The translations under genes and the position numbers were made by a program. Positions 1 through 9,154 of a stretch of DNA of 64,000 nt are shown here, in pieces. Source of the DNA: an uncultured Opitutia bacterium (GTDB taxonomy: Bacteria > Verrucomicrobiota > Verrucomicrobiia > Opitutales > Opitutaceae); the NCBI GenBank assembly GCA_903881475.1, contig CAIRTK010000059.1:1-64000 (forward strand). Reading direction: 5' to 3'. The stretch's first letter is position 1. Every line of letters begins with the position of its first letter. The notes below the pieces were generated by a model. The model ran no database searches and had not been told where the DNA came from. It was given only the letters and a program-made list of their open reading frames with translations.

Positions 1-77
1 CGACCGGTTTCTCGCAGGGCACTACGATCACGATCAGCGGCGTCGCCGGTGTTCGCACGATCACCTACGCCCCGTAA
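1..77 (+). CDS. 3' end of an unidentified gene (partial)
   Basis: An open frame read from base 3 runs to a TAA at 75-77 and encodes about 24 residues ending in SGVAGVRTITYAP. A strong intrinsic terminator follows 23 bases later, which supports this being a genuine gene end. The threonine/serine/glycine-rich tail resembles the C-terminus of a secreted or pilin-like protein, but too little is visible to name it. Confidence 0.5.
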   Translation, partial: TGFSQGTTITISGVAGVRTITYAP

Positions 78-100
78 TCAAGTCCGTCCTGGTTTTACCC

Positions 101-136
101 AAGCCGTCCGCCTTCAAAAGCGGACGGCTTTTTTTT
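101..136 (+). terminator. Rho-independent terminator
   Basis: Perfect 11-bp stem AAGCCGTCCGC (101-111) with GCGGACGGCTT (120-130), an 8-base loop, and a run of T through 136. It ends the partial gene at 1-77 and isolates it from the glycan genes that start at 208. Confidence 0.93.
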
Positions 137-207
137 GCCCGGCCTCCGTGGCTTGAGCGTCGTGCCGTCAACGGGCTTTCAATTTTAAGCAGAAGTATTC
201 AGTCTCC

Positions 208-2088
208 TTGCACCGCATGACCCAGTCCGCCTTTTCGTTTCTATTTTCCGACAAACGCCTCTGGCTTTTCCTGCTTTCCGGGGCCCTAGCGGTCGTGCTT
301 GGGTTCTTCGCCATTCCCGGGACGATGGCCATCCTGCTGGTCTCGGACACCGGCTACTGGTTCGAGCTGGTGGCGTTCCTGATCTTTGGGTGGGCGCTGT
401 GGCAGGCCTTTCGCGACGACCTGCGCGGCCTATCCTGGCGGACCCTGGACTGGGCCTCGCTTGCCGTCATCGGTCTCAGCGGTCTCGTGCTGCTGGTGCA
501 TGAGTCGTTTGGGTTCAAGATCGTGATGGATGAGATCATGCTGCTCGGCACCTCGATGAGCATGCATTTCGACAAGACGGTGCTCACGCCGCTGCGGGGC
601 AACGATATCCAGGGGGCGTTTGTGATCCTCGACGGCATGATGGACAAGCGGCCGCTGTTTTTCCCCTTTCTGCTGTCACTGCTGCATGACATCACCGGCT
701 ACCGTCCGGCCAACGCCTTTGTGCTGAACGGGGTGCTGACCTTTGTCTTTCTGGGGCTGGTCAACCAGTGCGGCCGGATGCTGGCCGGCCGCCGGGCGGG
801 CTGGCTGGGCGTGCTGCTGTTCGCCGGGCTGCCGCTCCTGGGGCAGAACGCCACCGGCGGCGGATTTGAGCTGCTCAACCTGGTGATGATCATTGCGACG
901 CTGCTGCTCGGGGCGCGGTGGGTGGCCAGGCGCGACGCGGTCACGCTGACGGCCTTCTGCTACTCGGCGCTGCTGCTGGGCCAGACGCGGTACGAGTCGC
1001 TGATCTATGCGCTGCCGGCGGCGATCCTGATCCTGTGGGTCTGGCTGCAGGAGCGGCGGGTGATCCTCTCCTGGCCGGTGGTCCTGGCCCCGCTGCTGCT
1101 GCTGCCCTATCCGCTCCAGCACCGCATTTTCGAGCTGCGCACCTCGGCCTGGCAGCTGGAGAGCAAGCCGGAGTTTTCGCGGCCGTTCGCGTTTGCCTAC
1201 ATCCCCGACAACCTCGCGCACGCGGAGAAATTCTTCTTCGCCAGCGCGACCGACCAGCCGATTTCCCTGACCCTCTCCATCCTGGGATGGATCGCCATCC
1301 CGTTCTTCGTGCTGTTTGCCGTGAAGCGGGTGCGGACCCTAAGCACGGAACCGCCGGCGGTGGCGGCCTCCGTGGTCTTTTCAATCGGGTTTGCCGGCCA
1401 GTTCCTGCTGATGATGTGTTATTTCTGGGGCAAGTTTGACGACCCCATCATCCGCCGGCTGAGCCTGCCGACGCAGCTCTGGCTCGTGGTCGCCGTGATG
1501 ACCGTCCTGCCGCAGTTTGCGGCGGCGGGATTCCAGCGTTTTTTGCTCGGCGTGGCGGCCTTCGGGGCGATTGCGAGCGGCATCCCCTCGATGGCGGCGC
1601 ACGCCTACAGCCAGGAATACCTGCCGGGCCGCGAGACGGAATGGCGCCGCCAGTTCATCGCCGATCAGCCGCGGCATGACTACCTGATGATCGACAACGA
1701 CTCCATCCTGTGGATCGCGCACCAGATCTCCGCGACGACCGTGCCCGAGGCGATCCACCGCCGCGACGCGATCGCCTTCCACCTGCGCAACCGCACGTTC
1801 TCCGGCGTCTATGTTTTCCAGCGTTACAACATCGATCCGAAGACCGGCGTCATGACGCTGCGGGAAGGCGATGATCTCGGGCCCGGTTTTGTGCTCGAGC
1901 CGGTGCGCGAGGAGCGCATGCAAACCCTCACGCTCACGCGCATCAGCCGCATCACGGAAGTGAAGCTGGGGGCGGTCTCCCTGTCCGCGTCCGCGCCGGG
2001 CAGGCCGCCGGTGGTCCCGAAGGATCGCGCCGAGATCGAGAAGCTGCGCAAGGCGTACCTCGAGAATTTCATCAAGCAACTGCCATGA
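208..2088 (+). CDS. GT-C type membrane glycosyltransferase-like protein
   Basis: A 626-residue protein with about a dozen hydrophobic segments and a hydrophilic C-terminal tail of about 130 residues. An acidic pair (MDEIML, near residue 107) follows an early membrane segment, as in GT-C/PMT-fold enzymes that use polyprenyl-phosphate sugars. It shares the blocks LLSLLHDITGYRPAN, GQNATGGG and QTRYES with the next gene, so the two are tandem paralogues. It opens a plus-strand block of five membrane proteins. ATG at 208 is used; ATG at 217 is an equally good start, and neither has a clear Shine-Dalgarno. Donor and acceptor cannot be read from the sequence; GT-C membership is inferred from topology and the acidic loop motif. 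Confidence 0.75.
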   Translation: MHRMTQSAFSFLFSDKRLWLFLLSGALAVVLGFFAIPGTMAILLVSDTGYWFELVAFLIFGWALWQAFRDDLRGLSWRTLDWASLAVIGLSGLVLLVHESFGFKIVMDEIMLLGTSMSMHFDKTVLTPLRGNDIQGAFVILDGMMDKRPLFFPFLLSLLHDITGYRPANAFVLNGVLTFVFLGLVNQCGRMLAGRRAGWLGVLLFAGLPLLGQNATGGGFELLNLVMIIATLLLGARWVARRDAVTLTAFCYSALLLGQTRYESLIYALPAAILILWVWLQERRVILSWPVVLAPLLLLPYPLQHRIFELRTSAWQLESKPEFSRPFAFAYIPDNLAHAEKFFFASATDQPISLTLSILGWIAIPFFVLFAVKRVRTLSTEPPAVAASVVFSIGFAGQFLLMMCYFWGKFDDPIIRRLSLPTQLWLVVAVMTVLPQFAAAGFQRFLLGVAAFGAIASGIPSMAAHAYSQEYLPGRETEWRRQFIADQPRHDYLMIDNDSILWIAHQISATTVPEAIHRRDAIAFHLRNRTFSGVYVFQRYNIDPKTGVMTLREGDDLGPGFVLEPVREERMQTLTLTRISRITEVKLGAVSLSASAPGRPPVVPKDRAEIEKLRKAYLENFIKQLP

Positions 2089-2113
2089 CCTCACCGGCAG
2101 CCTTGATCGCGTG

Positions 2114-3916
2114 ATGAGCTGGCTGAGCAAGTTTGGCTTCGGGGCCGCGGCCCGGAAACGCCTGCTCTGGTTCGGGCTGAGCGGCGTCGTGGCGGTCGGA
2201 CTCGGCTTTGTGGCGGTCAGTCCACAGGACGGGCAGCTGCTGATCACGTACGGCGGTTATTATTACATGCTGGGGCTGTTCGGCCTGTTCGTCGCGTATG
2301 CGGTCCGGGTGGCGCAATCCCGGCGGGAAGTGTGGTCGGCGTGGCTGAGGCGCCCGGGCTGGCCGGCCGCGGTGATCATCGCCGCCACGGCGTTCGCGCT
2401 CTGGTCCGATCCGTTCCTGCACAAGGTGCTGTTCGATGAATATGTCCTTCAGGCCACGGCCTTCCACATGCACGCCACGAAGGAAATCGGCACGGTGGTC
2501 CGGGCCTACGATTTCGACGGCACGTGGCTGCCGATCGACACCTTCCTCGACAAGCGGCCCTATTTTTTCACGTTCCTGCTTTCGCTCGTGCATGACCTGA
2601 CAGGCTTCCGGGTCGCCAACGTTTTTTTCCTCAACGCCGCCTGCACCGCGGGGTTCCTCGGCCTGACGTACTGGTTCGCCCGGGCCCTGGCCGGGCGGGC
2701 GGGCGGGCTGCTGGCGGTTGCGCTGCTCGTGACCATGCCCTTGTTCGGCCAGAATGCGACCGGGGCCGGAATGGAGATGCACAACCTCATGATGCTCGTC
2801 CTCGTGATGTGCCTCGCGCTGCTGTACCTGCGCGCGCCGGATGACGACCGGCTATCGCTCCTTTGCCTTGGCACCGTGCTGCTGGCGCAGAGCCGCTATG
2901 AGTCCGTGATCTTCGCGGGCCCGGTCGCGGTCATCGTGGTCCTCGGCTGGTGGCGGGCGGGCCGCGTGCTGCTCCCGTGGGCGGCCATCGCCACGCCGCT
3001 CCTGCTGGTGCCGTATGCCTGGCGCAACCGGTATGTGTCGGCGGCCCCCGCGCTCTGGCAGCTGGGGGAGGGGCAGCAGTCGCGCTTCAGCACGCGCTAT
3101 CTCGCGGGCAACCTGAAGGCGGCCGTCGAATTCTTTTTTAACACCAGTCCGGCGCTGGCGAATTCCTGGTATCTTTCCGCGCTGGGCTGCGCGGGGCTGG
3201 CTTACGGCCTGCTTGTTCTGGTGCGGCGGATCCGCCGGCGGGAAGCCGTTTCCCCCGGAACGACGGTGACGGTCCTGTTCGGGGTGGGGGTCGCGGGAAA
3301 TTTTGCGCTGCTGATGTTTTATTATTGGAGCCAGCTGACAGAGCCGATTGCCGCCCGGTTCGCGCTGCCCGCCTGCCTGATGCTGGCGCTGCTGGCCGCC
3401 GTGCTGGTGCACCGGCTGGACCGCCGCTGGCCGGCGAGCCGCGCGGCCTTTTTGGGCGTCGGGGTGTTCCTGCTCGTCTCGGCCCTGCCGGCGATGGCGC
3501 GCCGGCTGTATACCTCGCAGAATCTGGTGATGCAGGAGGTGAATTGGGAACGGGAGATTTTCCTGACCCGTCCGAAAGGGTACGACCTTTTCATCTCCAA
3601 CAAATCCAGCATCCCGTGGATCCTGTGGCAGACTCCCTCGCTCAACCTCAGCAGCGCCCGCCTGCGGGCGGAGCAGCTGCGCTATCATCTGGCGCAGGGG
3701 ACGTTCCGGGAGATCCTCGTCGCCCAGGCGCTGCGCCCGACCACGCGCGAGGGAAAGTTCGGCGTGGATCCCGACGATCTGCTGCCCGACGGTTTCCGGC
3801 TGGAGACTTTGGCGGAGAAACGTTTCGGCGGCCGGATGGCCCGGGTGAGCCGGCTGGTGGCGGTTGATCCGGAGCCCGCGATGCCGGCCGAGACCGCCAA
3901 GCCCGTGGCCCCGTGA
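2114..3916 (+). CDS. GT-C type membrane glycosyltransferase-like protein (paralogue of upstream gene)
   Basis: A 600-residue multi-pass membrane protein, about the same length as its upstream neighbour and sharing its signature blocks: FDEYVL acidic loop, KRPYFFTFLLSLVHDLTG, GQNATGAG and QSRYESV. It begins 25 bases after the previous stop; a GTG codon sits directly before the chosen ATG. The last base of its TGA is the first base of the next gene's ATG (TGATG), so translation is probably coupled. The pair probably arose by tandem duplication. Expected role is transfer of sugar from a lipid carrier on the outer face of the inner membrane; substrate unknown. Confidence 0.75.
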   Translation: MSWLSKFGFGAAARKRLLWFGLSGVVAVGLGFVAVSPQDGQLLITYGGYYYMLGLFGLFVAYAVRVAQSRREVWSAWLRRPGWPAAVIIAATAFALWSDPFLHKVLFDEYVLQATAFHMHATKEIGTVVRAYDFDGTWLPIDTFLDKRPYFFTFLLSLVHDLTGFRVANVFFLNAACTAGFLGLTYWFARALAGRAGGLLAVALLVTMPLFGQNATGAGMEMHNLMMLVLVMCLALLYLRAPDDDRLSLLCLGTVLLAQSRYESVIFAGPVAVIVVLGWWRAGRVLLPWAAIATPLLLVPYAWRNRYVSAAPALWQLGEGQQSRFSTRYLAGNLKAAVEFFFNTSPALANSWYLSALGCAGLAYGLLVLVRRIRRREAVSPGTTVTVLFGVGVAGNFALLMFYYWSQLTEPIAARFALPACLMLALLAAVLVHRLDRRWPASRAAFLGVGVFLLVSALPAMARRLYTSQNLVMQEVNWEREIFLTRPKGYDLFISNKSSIPWILWQTPSLNLSSARLRAEQLRYHLAQGTFREILVAQALRPTTREGKFGVDPDDLLPDGFRLETLAEKRFGGRMARVSRLVAVDPEPAMPAETAKPVAP

Positions 3917-6051
3917 TGGACGGCCGGGCGCTGCTCCTCTGGCAATTTTTCTGCCTGCTGGTCACGGCGGCGGGGTGGGGCGTCTGGGTGTGGAACTTCG
4001 CCGGCCGGCCGGCTCCGCTTCGCCGCACCGCCTGGCTGTGGTGCGGACTGGGCGGGTTTTGCGCCCACGCGCTGGTCCTGCAGGGTCTGGTTTATCTCGA
4101 CGTACCGATCACGCGCACGGCCTGGCCGGCGTTCGCGGTGGCGTGGGCCGGGCTGGCGACGGCGGCCTGGCGCGGTTGGCGGGGCCGCGGCACGGGATCA
4201 GAGCAGGGATGGAGTGAGGCCCGGTGGTACGCGGGCGTTTTCCTGATCGTCATCGCGGTGCAGTCCATCGGGCTGTTTTGGGTGGGGCCGGCGGACTATT
4301 ATGGCAAGGGGCGCTACGACCAGGCCAACTATGTCGTTACCGCGCAGTTCCTGGTCGAACGGCCCTTTTCCACGGCGGGCAGCGATATCGGCCTGCATCC
4401 CTGGCTGGCGAAGGCCGTCGAGACCAAGGAGCAGCGCATCACGCAGTCGGTGGCGCATGGCGCCCTCGCGGTGGCAAGCGGCGCGGATGCCCAGCAGGCC
4501 TACGGCGCCATCAGCGTTTTTTTCATCGGCCTGGCCGGCCTGGCGGTGGTGGCCTGGCTGCGGGCCTGGGCGGTGCCGCGCTGGCTGGCGGCCGCCGGTG
4601 GTGCTGGGGCGGCGCTCGGCCCGGCGGTGACGACCCTGCAGCTCGACTGCTACTATTCCCAAGCCAGCACGCTTTTCGTCCTGCCGGCGCTGGCCGGTCT
4701 GCTGGCCACCCGCGGCCCGCTGCGGGCCTGGCAACGGCTGGTCGCGGGCCTGTTGCTGGCCTTTCTGATCGGGGCCTATTCCGAGATCGCGGTGGTGGGA
4801 GCGGGACTGGTGGTTTCGCTGCGGCTGATGGCGAAGGTACCGTGGCTGTGCCGCTGGCGTGATCTGGGCTGGATTTTCGCCGGTGCCTTGCTCGCGAATC
4901 CCGGCTACCTGCCGCGGTTACCGCGGTTTCTGCTCCAGCAGGGAGTTCATATGCGCGACCCCAACCTGCTGGCGGCGCTGGTGCCGGAAAGCGGCACGTG
5001 GTCCGGCTGGGGCCGGCTGTTTCTCGATCTGCCAGCCGGCCGCCTGGGGGATGTCGCCGTGGTCGCGGCGGGTGCGCTCATGCTAGCCCTGATGATCTCC
5101 GCCCTGTGGCGCCGGAACCGGATGTTGCTGGCAACCCTGATTGCGCCGGTGGGAGTGCTGGGCTGGCTCCTGTTGCTGCCCGTCCTGGCAAAATATCCCT
5201 TTGCCAAGCTGGGTGCGGGCTTTGCCCCGCTGTGGGTGGGCACGGCGGTGCTTGGCTGGGCGACACCGGGCCGCCGTCTTGCTGGAATCCGGATCGCACT
5301 GGCCGTGGCTTTTCTTGGGGCCGGCGCCGTGAGTGCGTTGAGGCAGCAGGTGCAGGTGATCGGGCGGGAGGCGACCCTCGCGGAGTTGGATTCCGCCGGA
5401 ATCCACCGGGCCAGGGCGGAAGCCAGCGCGCATCCTGAAAGAGCGTATCTGGTCGTCAGCGACCATCCGCTGATTGCCCAGTGGCTCTGCTATTTTGCCC
5501 GCGCCTCGGAGGTCTATCTCGACCGGCGCCATCTCGGTGATCGCGTGGTGCCCAGCGAAACTTATGCCTTCCGCCGGCTGCCGGCCGGTGGCGCGGTCCT
5601 GTGGTGGCTGGATCTCCAACGCCAAGGTCCGGTCGCGAGCCACCAGCCCGCCTGCACCCTGCGGGTGAGCGGCGCGGCGGAGGAGGGGACGGTCACGATC
5701 GGGCGTTACTATCTGGCGCGAACCGCGCTCGATCTGGAAATCGACCGCCCTGCCGCGGATCCGGCGCTGCTGCCCCTCTGGCTGGATTTCGTGGGCACGC
5801 CGATGCCCGGGGCGGCCCCTTACGAGCTCGAGCTGGTCGATGCCGGCGGACACCGTCAGCACACGACGGTGACCGGCCCGCGCATGCTGCGGTTTCAGCT
5901 CGTCCTCTCCCGCGGGCTCAACCGCTACACGCTGCACGTGGAACCGGGACCGCACCAGCCCGCCGGATCCGGCGGGCTGGTGGTGCAGTCGCTCAGCCTG
6001 GATCCGGTGACGGCAGTCGGGTTGGCGACGGATCCGGCGCCAGCCGAATGA
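3916..6051 (+). CDS. Large membrane protein, GT-C-like, with C-terminal soluble domain
   Basis: About 711 residues. The first roughly 480 residues are a series of hydrophobic segments; the last 230 or so are soluble and rich in beta-type sequence, probably periplasmic. A GRYDQANY motif follows the third or fourth membrane segment, in the position where GT-C enzymes carry their acidic loop. It overlaps the stop of the preceding gene by one base and belongs to the same transcription unit. I do not recognise a named family. Role in the same lipid-linked sugar process as its neighbours is inferred from context only. Confidence 0.68.
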   Translation: MDGRALLLWQFFCLLVTAAGWGVWVWNFAGRPAPLRRTAWLWCGLGGFCAHALVLQGLVYLDVPITRTAWPAFAVAWAGLATAAWRGWRGRGTGSEQGWSEARWYAGVFLIVIAVQSIGLFWVGPADYYGKGRYDQANYVVTAQFLVERPFSTAGSDIGLHPWLAKAVETKEQRITQSVAHGALAVASGADAQQAYGAISVFFIGLAGLAVVAWLRAWAVPRWLAAAGGAGAALGPAVTTLQLDCYYSQASTLFVLPALAGLLATRGPLRAWQRLVAGLLLAFLIGAYSEIAVVGAGLVVSLRLMAKVPWLCRWRDLGWIFAGALLANPGYLPRLPRFLLQQGVHMRDPNLLAALVPESGTWSGWGRLFLDLPAGRLGDVAVVAAGALMLALMISALWRRNRMLLATLIAPVGVLGWLLLLPVLAKYPFAKLGAGFAPLWVGTAVLGWATPGRRLAGIRIALAVAFLGAGAVSALRQQVQVIGREATLAELDSAGIHRARAEASAHPERAYLVVSDHPLIAQWLCYFARASEVYLDRRHLGDRVVPSETYAFRRLPAGGAVLWWLDLQRQGPVASHQPACTLRVSGAAEEGTVTIGRYYLARTALDLEIDRPAADPALLPLWLDFVGTPMPGAAPYELELVDAGGHRQHTTVTGPRMLRFQLVLSRGLNRYTLHVEPGPHQPAGSGGLVVQSLSLDPVTAVGLATDPAPAE

Positions 6052-6115
6052 TGCGCGATGAAATCATCCGGACGTGTCTTTGCGGACAACCTTTCCCAAG
6101 CTGAAGGCCTTTCCC

Positions 6116-7372
6116 ATGCTTGAACCGGCCAAACCCGCCCCGTTGCCCTGGACCCTCCGCACCGGATTGCTGGGGATGACCACGCTGTATTATTGGGCGG
6201 CGTTTTTCTGGCATCCGGTCTGGCTGCGTCATGTCGGCATCATCCAATACAAGGGCTGGTTCCTTGATGCCTTCGCCCTGCTTGCCTCCAGTGACGCCGC
6301 GGCGCTGGGCCTGGATCCCTATGCGCCGAACCCGCTGGATTATTTCCACCGGGCGCACGTGTATTCGCACTGGTGGCTGCATTTGCACGATCTGGGCCTG
6401 ACGCGGGCGGATGTGGTCTGGGTGGGCGCGGGCTTGGGCGCCGGGTTCTTGCTCACGGCCTTGTGGCGGCTGCGGCCGGCTTCGCCGGGACAATTCCTCT
6501 GGTACCTGGCGGTGCTCTGCTCGTCGCCGGTGATCCTCGGCGTGGACCGGGCCAACAACGACCTCGTGATTTTCATCCTGCTGACGCCGCTGGTGCCGTG
6601 CCTGCTCAGCCGGCATGGCGCCGTCCGGCTGCTGGCGCCGCTGCTGGTGATCGCGGCCGCGATGTTGAAGTATTATCCGGCGGCGGCGGGCTTGCTGCTG
6701 CTCACGGCCGCCCCGCGGCAGGAGGTGCGCGCGCGGGTGGCCATCACCCTCGGACTGCTGGCCCTGGCGGGCTGGGGCGTGGCGGGCGACCTGGCCCATT
6801 TCGGCCAGATTGGGCCGAAGCCCGAGGGACTGATGAGCTTTGGCGCGGCGGCCGCTTTCAACACGCTGGGCTGGAGCGGGTGGATGCCCAAGGCCGTGGG
6901 ACTCGCGGCCGGAGCGGCCGGAGCGGCGGCGTGCTGGTTCCGGCGGACGCTGCGTGACTGGCAGCCCGCGCCGGGGCAGCAGTCCGACTGGCTGCATTTC
7001 GTGCTGGGCGCGGCCCTGCTGACGGGCTGCTTTTTTCTGGGCATGAACTACGGGTACCGGTGGATATTTTCGATCTGGATGGCCCCGTTCCTTTGGAAAC
7101 TGCCGGCCGACCCGGCGGCCCCGGGTGCGGTGCAACGGCTGATGCGCGGCCTGCGATGGCTGCTGCTGCTCTCGCTCTGGTGGGATCCCGTCTGCTGCTT
7201 CGTCATCAATCAGCTCACTGGAGTCATGCCGGGTGGCATGATTGTCCGGGTCGCCGACGGTCTCTTTCTTGCCGGGCAGCCGATTGACTGGGCTTTTTTC
7301 CTGGGCCTGCTCGTTTTCCTGACCGCGTTTGCGCGCCGGGGGATTGACCTTCTCCGGGCCAGGACGGGCTGA
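6116..7372 (+). CDS. GT87-like (DUF2029-type) membrane glycosyltransferase
   Basis: About 418 residues, strongly hydrophobic. The segment DRANNDLVIF followed by LKYYPAA resembles the N-N-D/L and K-P-Y-P signatures of DUF2029/GT87 polyprenol-phosphate-dependent mannosyltransferases; MNYGYRWIF near the C-terminus fits a late membrane loop. ATG at 6116 is chosen because GAAGG lies eight bases upstream (6104-6108); a GTG at 6074 would add 14 residues. Fourth gene of the plus-strand glycan block, followed after 13 bases by the TMTC-like gene. Family assignment is moderate; acceptor unknown. Confidence 0.65.
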   Translation: MLEPAKPAPLPWTLRTGLLGMTTLYYWAAFFWHPVWLRHVGIIQYKGWFLDAFALLASSDAAALGLDPYAPNPLDYFHRAHVYSHWWLHLHDLGLTRADVVWVGAGLGAGFLLTALWRLRPASPGQFLWYLAVLCSSPVILGVDRANNDLVIFILLTPLVPCLLSRHGAVRLLAPLLVIAAAMLKYYPAAAGLLLLTAAPRQEVRARVAITLGLLALAGWGVAGDLAHFGQIGPKPEGLMSFGAAAAFNTLGWSGWMPKAVGLAAGAAGAAACWFRRTLRDWQPAPGQQSDWLHFVLGAALLTGCFFLGMNYGYRWIFSIWMAPFLWKLPADPAAPGAVQRLMRGLRWLLLLSLWWDPVCCFVINQLTGVMPGGMIVRVADGLFLAGQPIDWAFFLGLLVFLTAFARRGIDLLRARTG

Positions 7373-7385
7373 ACCGCCGGCGACC

Positions 7386-9059
7386 ATGAACCCTGCCATC
7401 CGGCCCGACGCCAAGCCCCAGGCCCCCCGTCCCTTGCCCTGGCTGCTGGGAGCCGTGCTGGTGCTCGGCTGCCTGATGATTTACCGGCGGGTGGGAGAGT
7501 TTGATTTCGTCGCGTTCGACGACGACTACAACCTGCTCTTCAACCCGCACCTGGGCCCGCTTTCACTGGAGCGCATGCACTGGGCGTTCAGCGACTGGTC
7601 TTATGCGCGCCGCTGCATGCCGCTGGGCTGGCTGGGATTTTCCGCGGTCTTTTCAGTGGGCGGGCTGAATCCCGCCGGCTATCACCTCGCCGGACTTGGA
7701 CTGCATGCCGTCAACACGCTGTTGTTTTTCGTCCTGCTCTGCCGGCTGGTTGCGGCGGGAGATTCCCCGGTCGACGAAGCGACGCGCAATTGGAGCGTGG
7801 GCTGCGCCTTTCTGGGCGCGATGTTCTGGGCGTGGCATCCGTTGCGGGTGGAGACGGTCGCATGGTCATCGGGCCTGCTGTACGGGCAGGCGGAATTTTT
7901 CCTGCTGCTGGCCTTGGTGATATTCGTCGGGTCGCCCGTGGGTCCTGCCTCGCGGCTGGGGGCGCTGCTGGCCTACGCGCTGTCGCTGCTGAGCTACCCG
8001 CTCGCGATCGGGTTTGCGCCGGTGTTCGCGCTGCTGGCGGCGTGGCGTTTGAAGGATAACCGGCGCGGTTGGCGGATCGCGTGGCCCTTCATCCTGCTGG
8101 CCGCGGGGGCGACGGTGGCAAATCTCGTGGCCCGAGTGGGCGCCGACGGCGCGTTCGCCCGCGTGCCGACGCTCACCGAGTTTTCGCCCGCCGCCCGCGT
8201 GATGCAGGCCGCCTATGCCTGGATCTATTACATCTGGGTACCGTTCTGGCCCGTGCGACTGACACCGGTCAACCCGGTGCTCGTGGATTTCGATCCCTGG
8301 TCGGCTCCCTTCGTCACCAGTGTCCTCGCGCTGGTGATATTCACCCTGCTCTGCAGCGCCTGGCCGGCGGCACGGCGCACGCTGGGACCCTTCTGGCTGG
8401 CGCACCTCTGCGTGCTCGCTCCCCTGATCGGCCTGGTCGAGCACCCCTATTATCCCTGCGACCGATACTCGGCCTTTCCCCAAGGCGTGCTAACCGCGGC
8501 ACTGGTGATGGGGCTGGTGCAATGGCAGCGGGTCCCGTACCGGCGCCTCGCACTGGCGGCCGGCTTGGTGGCCGGCAGTGGCTTGGGCGTGCTCAGCGTG
8601 CGGCAAACGGAAATCTGGCGGGACACGCCAGCGCTGTTTCAACGCATCGCCGACGGCTTGTCCCCGGCGGCTTCGCCGCTGATGTATTTCCAACGTCCCG
8701 CCCTGGTGCGGTTCCGTAATGGCGACGTCCCGGGTGCGCTGGCCCTGATCGACCAGGGCCTGGCCTTGCTGCCGGACAATCGCGCCCTGCGGGCCGAGCG
8801 GGCGGACCTGCTGCGCCAGGCTGCAGCGCTGCGGGTCCTGCTCATTTCCGTCGGGGCCCCGCCGGCCACCCCGCTGGCGGTGCTCATGCAGCAGGAGTTG
8901 GGGCTGGCCGCGGCGCCGGCTCGCCGGATTTCTACGCGCCCGCCTACAATCGTGCGCTGGTTTGCCTCCGGCTCGGCGAGCCGCGGGCGGCCTTGGGCTG
9001 CTATCTTTGGGCCGAGGCCCACGGCGGCGGCCACCTTTCCGCGCGCGCTCGAACGGTGA
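7386..9059 (+). CDS. TMTC-like protein O-mannosyltransferase (frameshifted near its 3' end)
   Basis: The frame encodes 557 residues. FVAFDDDYNLL near residue 35 followed by LERMHWAFSDWSYARRCMP and a histidine-proline segment AWHPLRVETVAW is the hallmark of TMTC-type (transmembrane-TPR) O-mannosyltransferases, whose DD pair binds the polyprenyl-phosphate mannose donor. The membrane part is followed by a TPR-like helical region from about residue 440. After about 8930 this frame becomes low-complexity arginine/proline sequence, while the -1 frame continues a convincing TPR-like tail to 9154, so one base appears to be missing between about 8895 and 8928. ATG at 7386 is preferred to the upstream in-frame codon at 7329, which lies inside the previous gene. 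Confidence 0.75.
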   Translation: MNPAIRPDAKPQAPRPLPWLLGAVLVLGCLMIYRRVGEFDFVAFDDDYNLLFNPHLGPLSLERMHWAFSDWSYARRCMPLGWLGFSAVFSVGGLNPAGYHLAGLGLHAVNTLLFFVLLCRLVAAGDSPVDEATRNWSVGCAFLGAMFWAWHPLRVETVAWSSGLLYGQAEFFLLLALVIFVGSPVGPASRLGALLAYALSLLSYPLAIGFAPVFALLAAWRLKDNRRGWRIAWPFILLAAGATVANLVARVGADGAFARVPTLTEFSPAARVMQAAYAWIYYIWVPFWPVRLTPVNPVLVDFDPWSAPFVTSVLALVIFTLLCSAWPAARRTLGPFWLAHLCVLAPLIGLVEHPYYPCDRYSAFPQGVLTAALVMGLVQWQRVPYRRLALAAGLVAGSGLGVLSVRQTEIWRDTPALFQRIADGLSPAASPLMYFQRPALVRFRNGDVPGALALIDQGLALLPDNRALRAERADLLRQAAALRVLLISVGAPPATPLAVLMQQELGLAAAPARRISTRPPTIVRWFASGSASRGRPWAAIFGPRPTAAATFPRALER

Positions 9060-9154
9060 CCCTCGGAATCATGGCCGATCAATTCGCGGCGGCCGGCGAA
9101 TCGCGCCTGGCGGCCGCGGGGCGGGCCCGCGCCCTCAGGGTGCCCCGCCCGTGA
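8918..9154 (+). pseudogene. Displaced 3' end of the TMTC-like gene
   Basis: Reading from 8918 in the shifted frame gives about 78 residues beginning GSPDFYAPAYNRALVCLRLG and ending RALRVPRP before TGA at 9152-9154. FYAPAYNRALVCLRLGEP is typical TPR sequence (A-Y-N-x-A at helix A and L-G at the turn), and it continues the helical repeats of the upstream frame. With one base restored the full protein would be about 588 residues and would overlap the convergent gene by 20 bases. A real mutation and a sequencing error cannot be told apart here. Confidence 0.7.
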
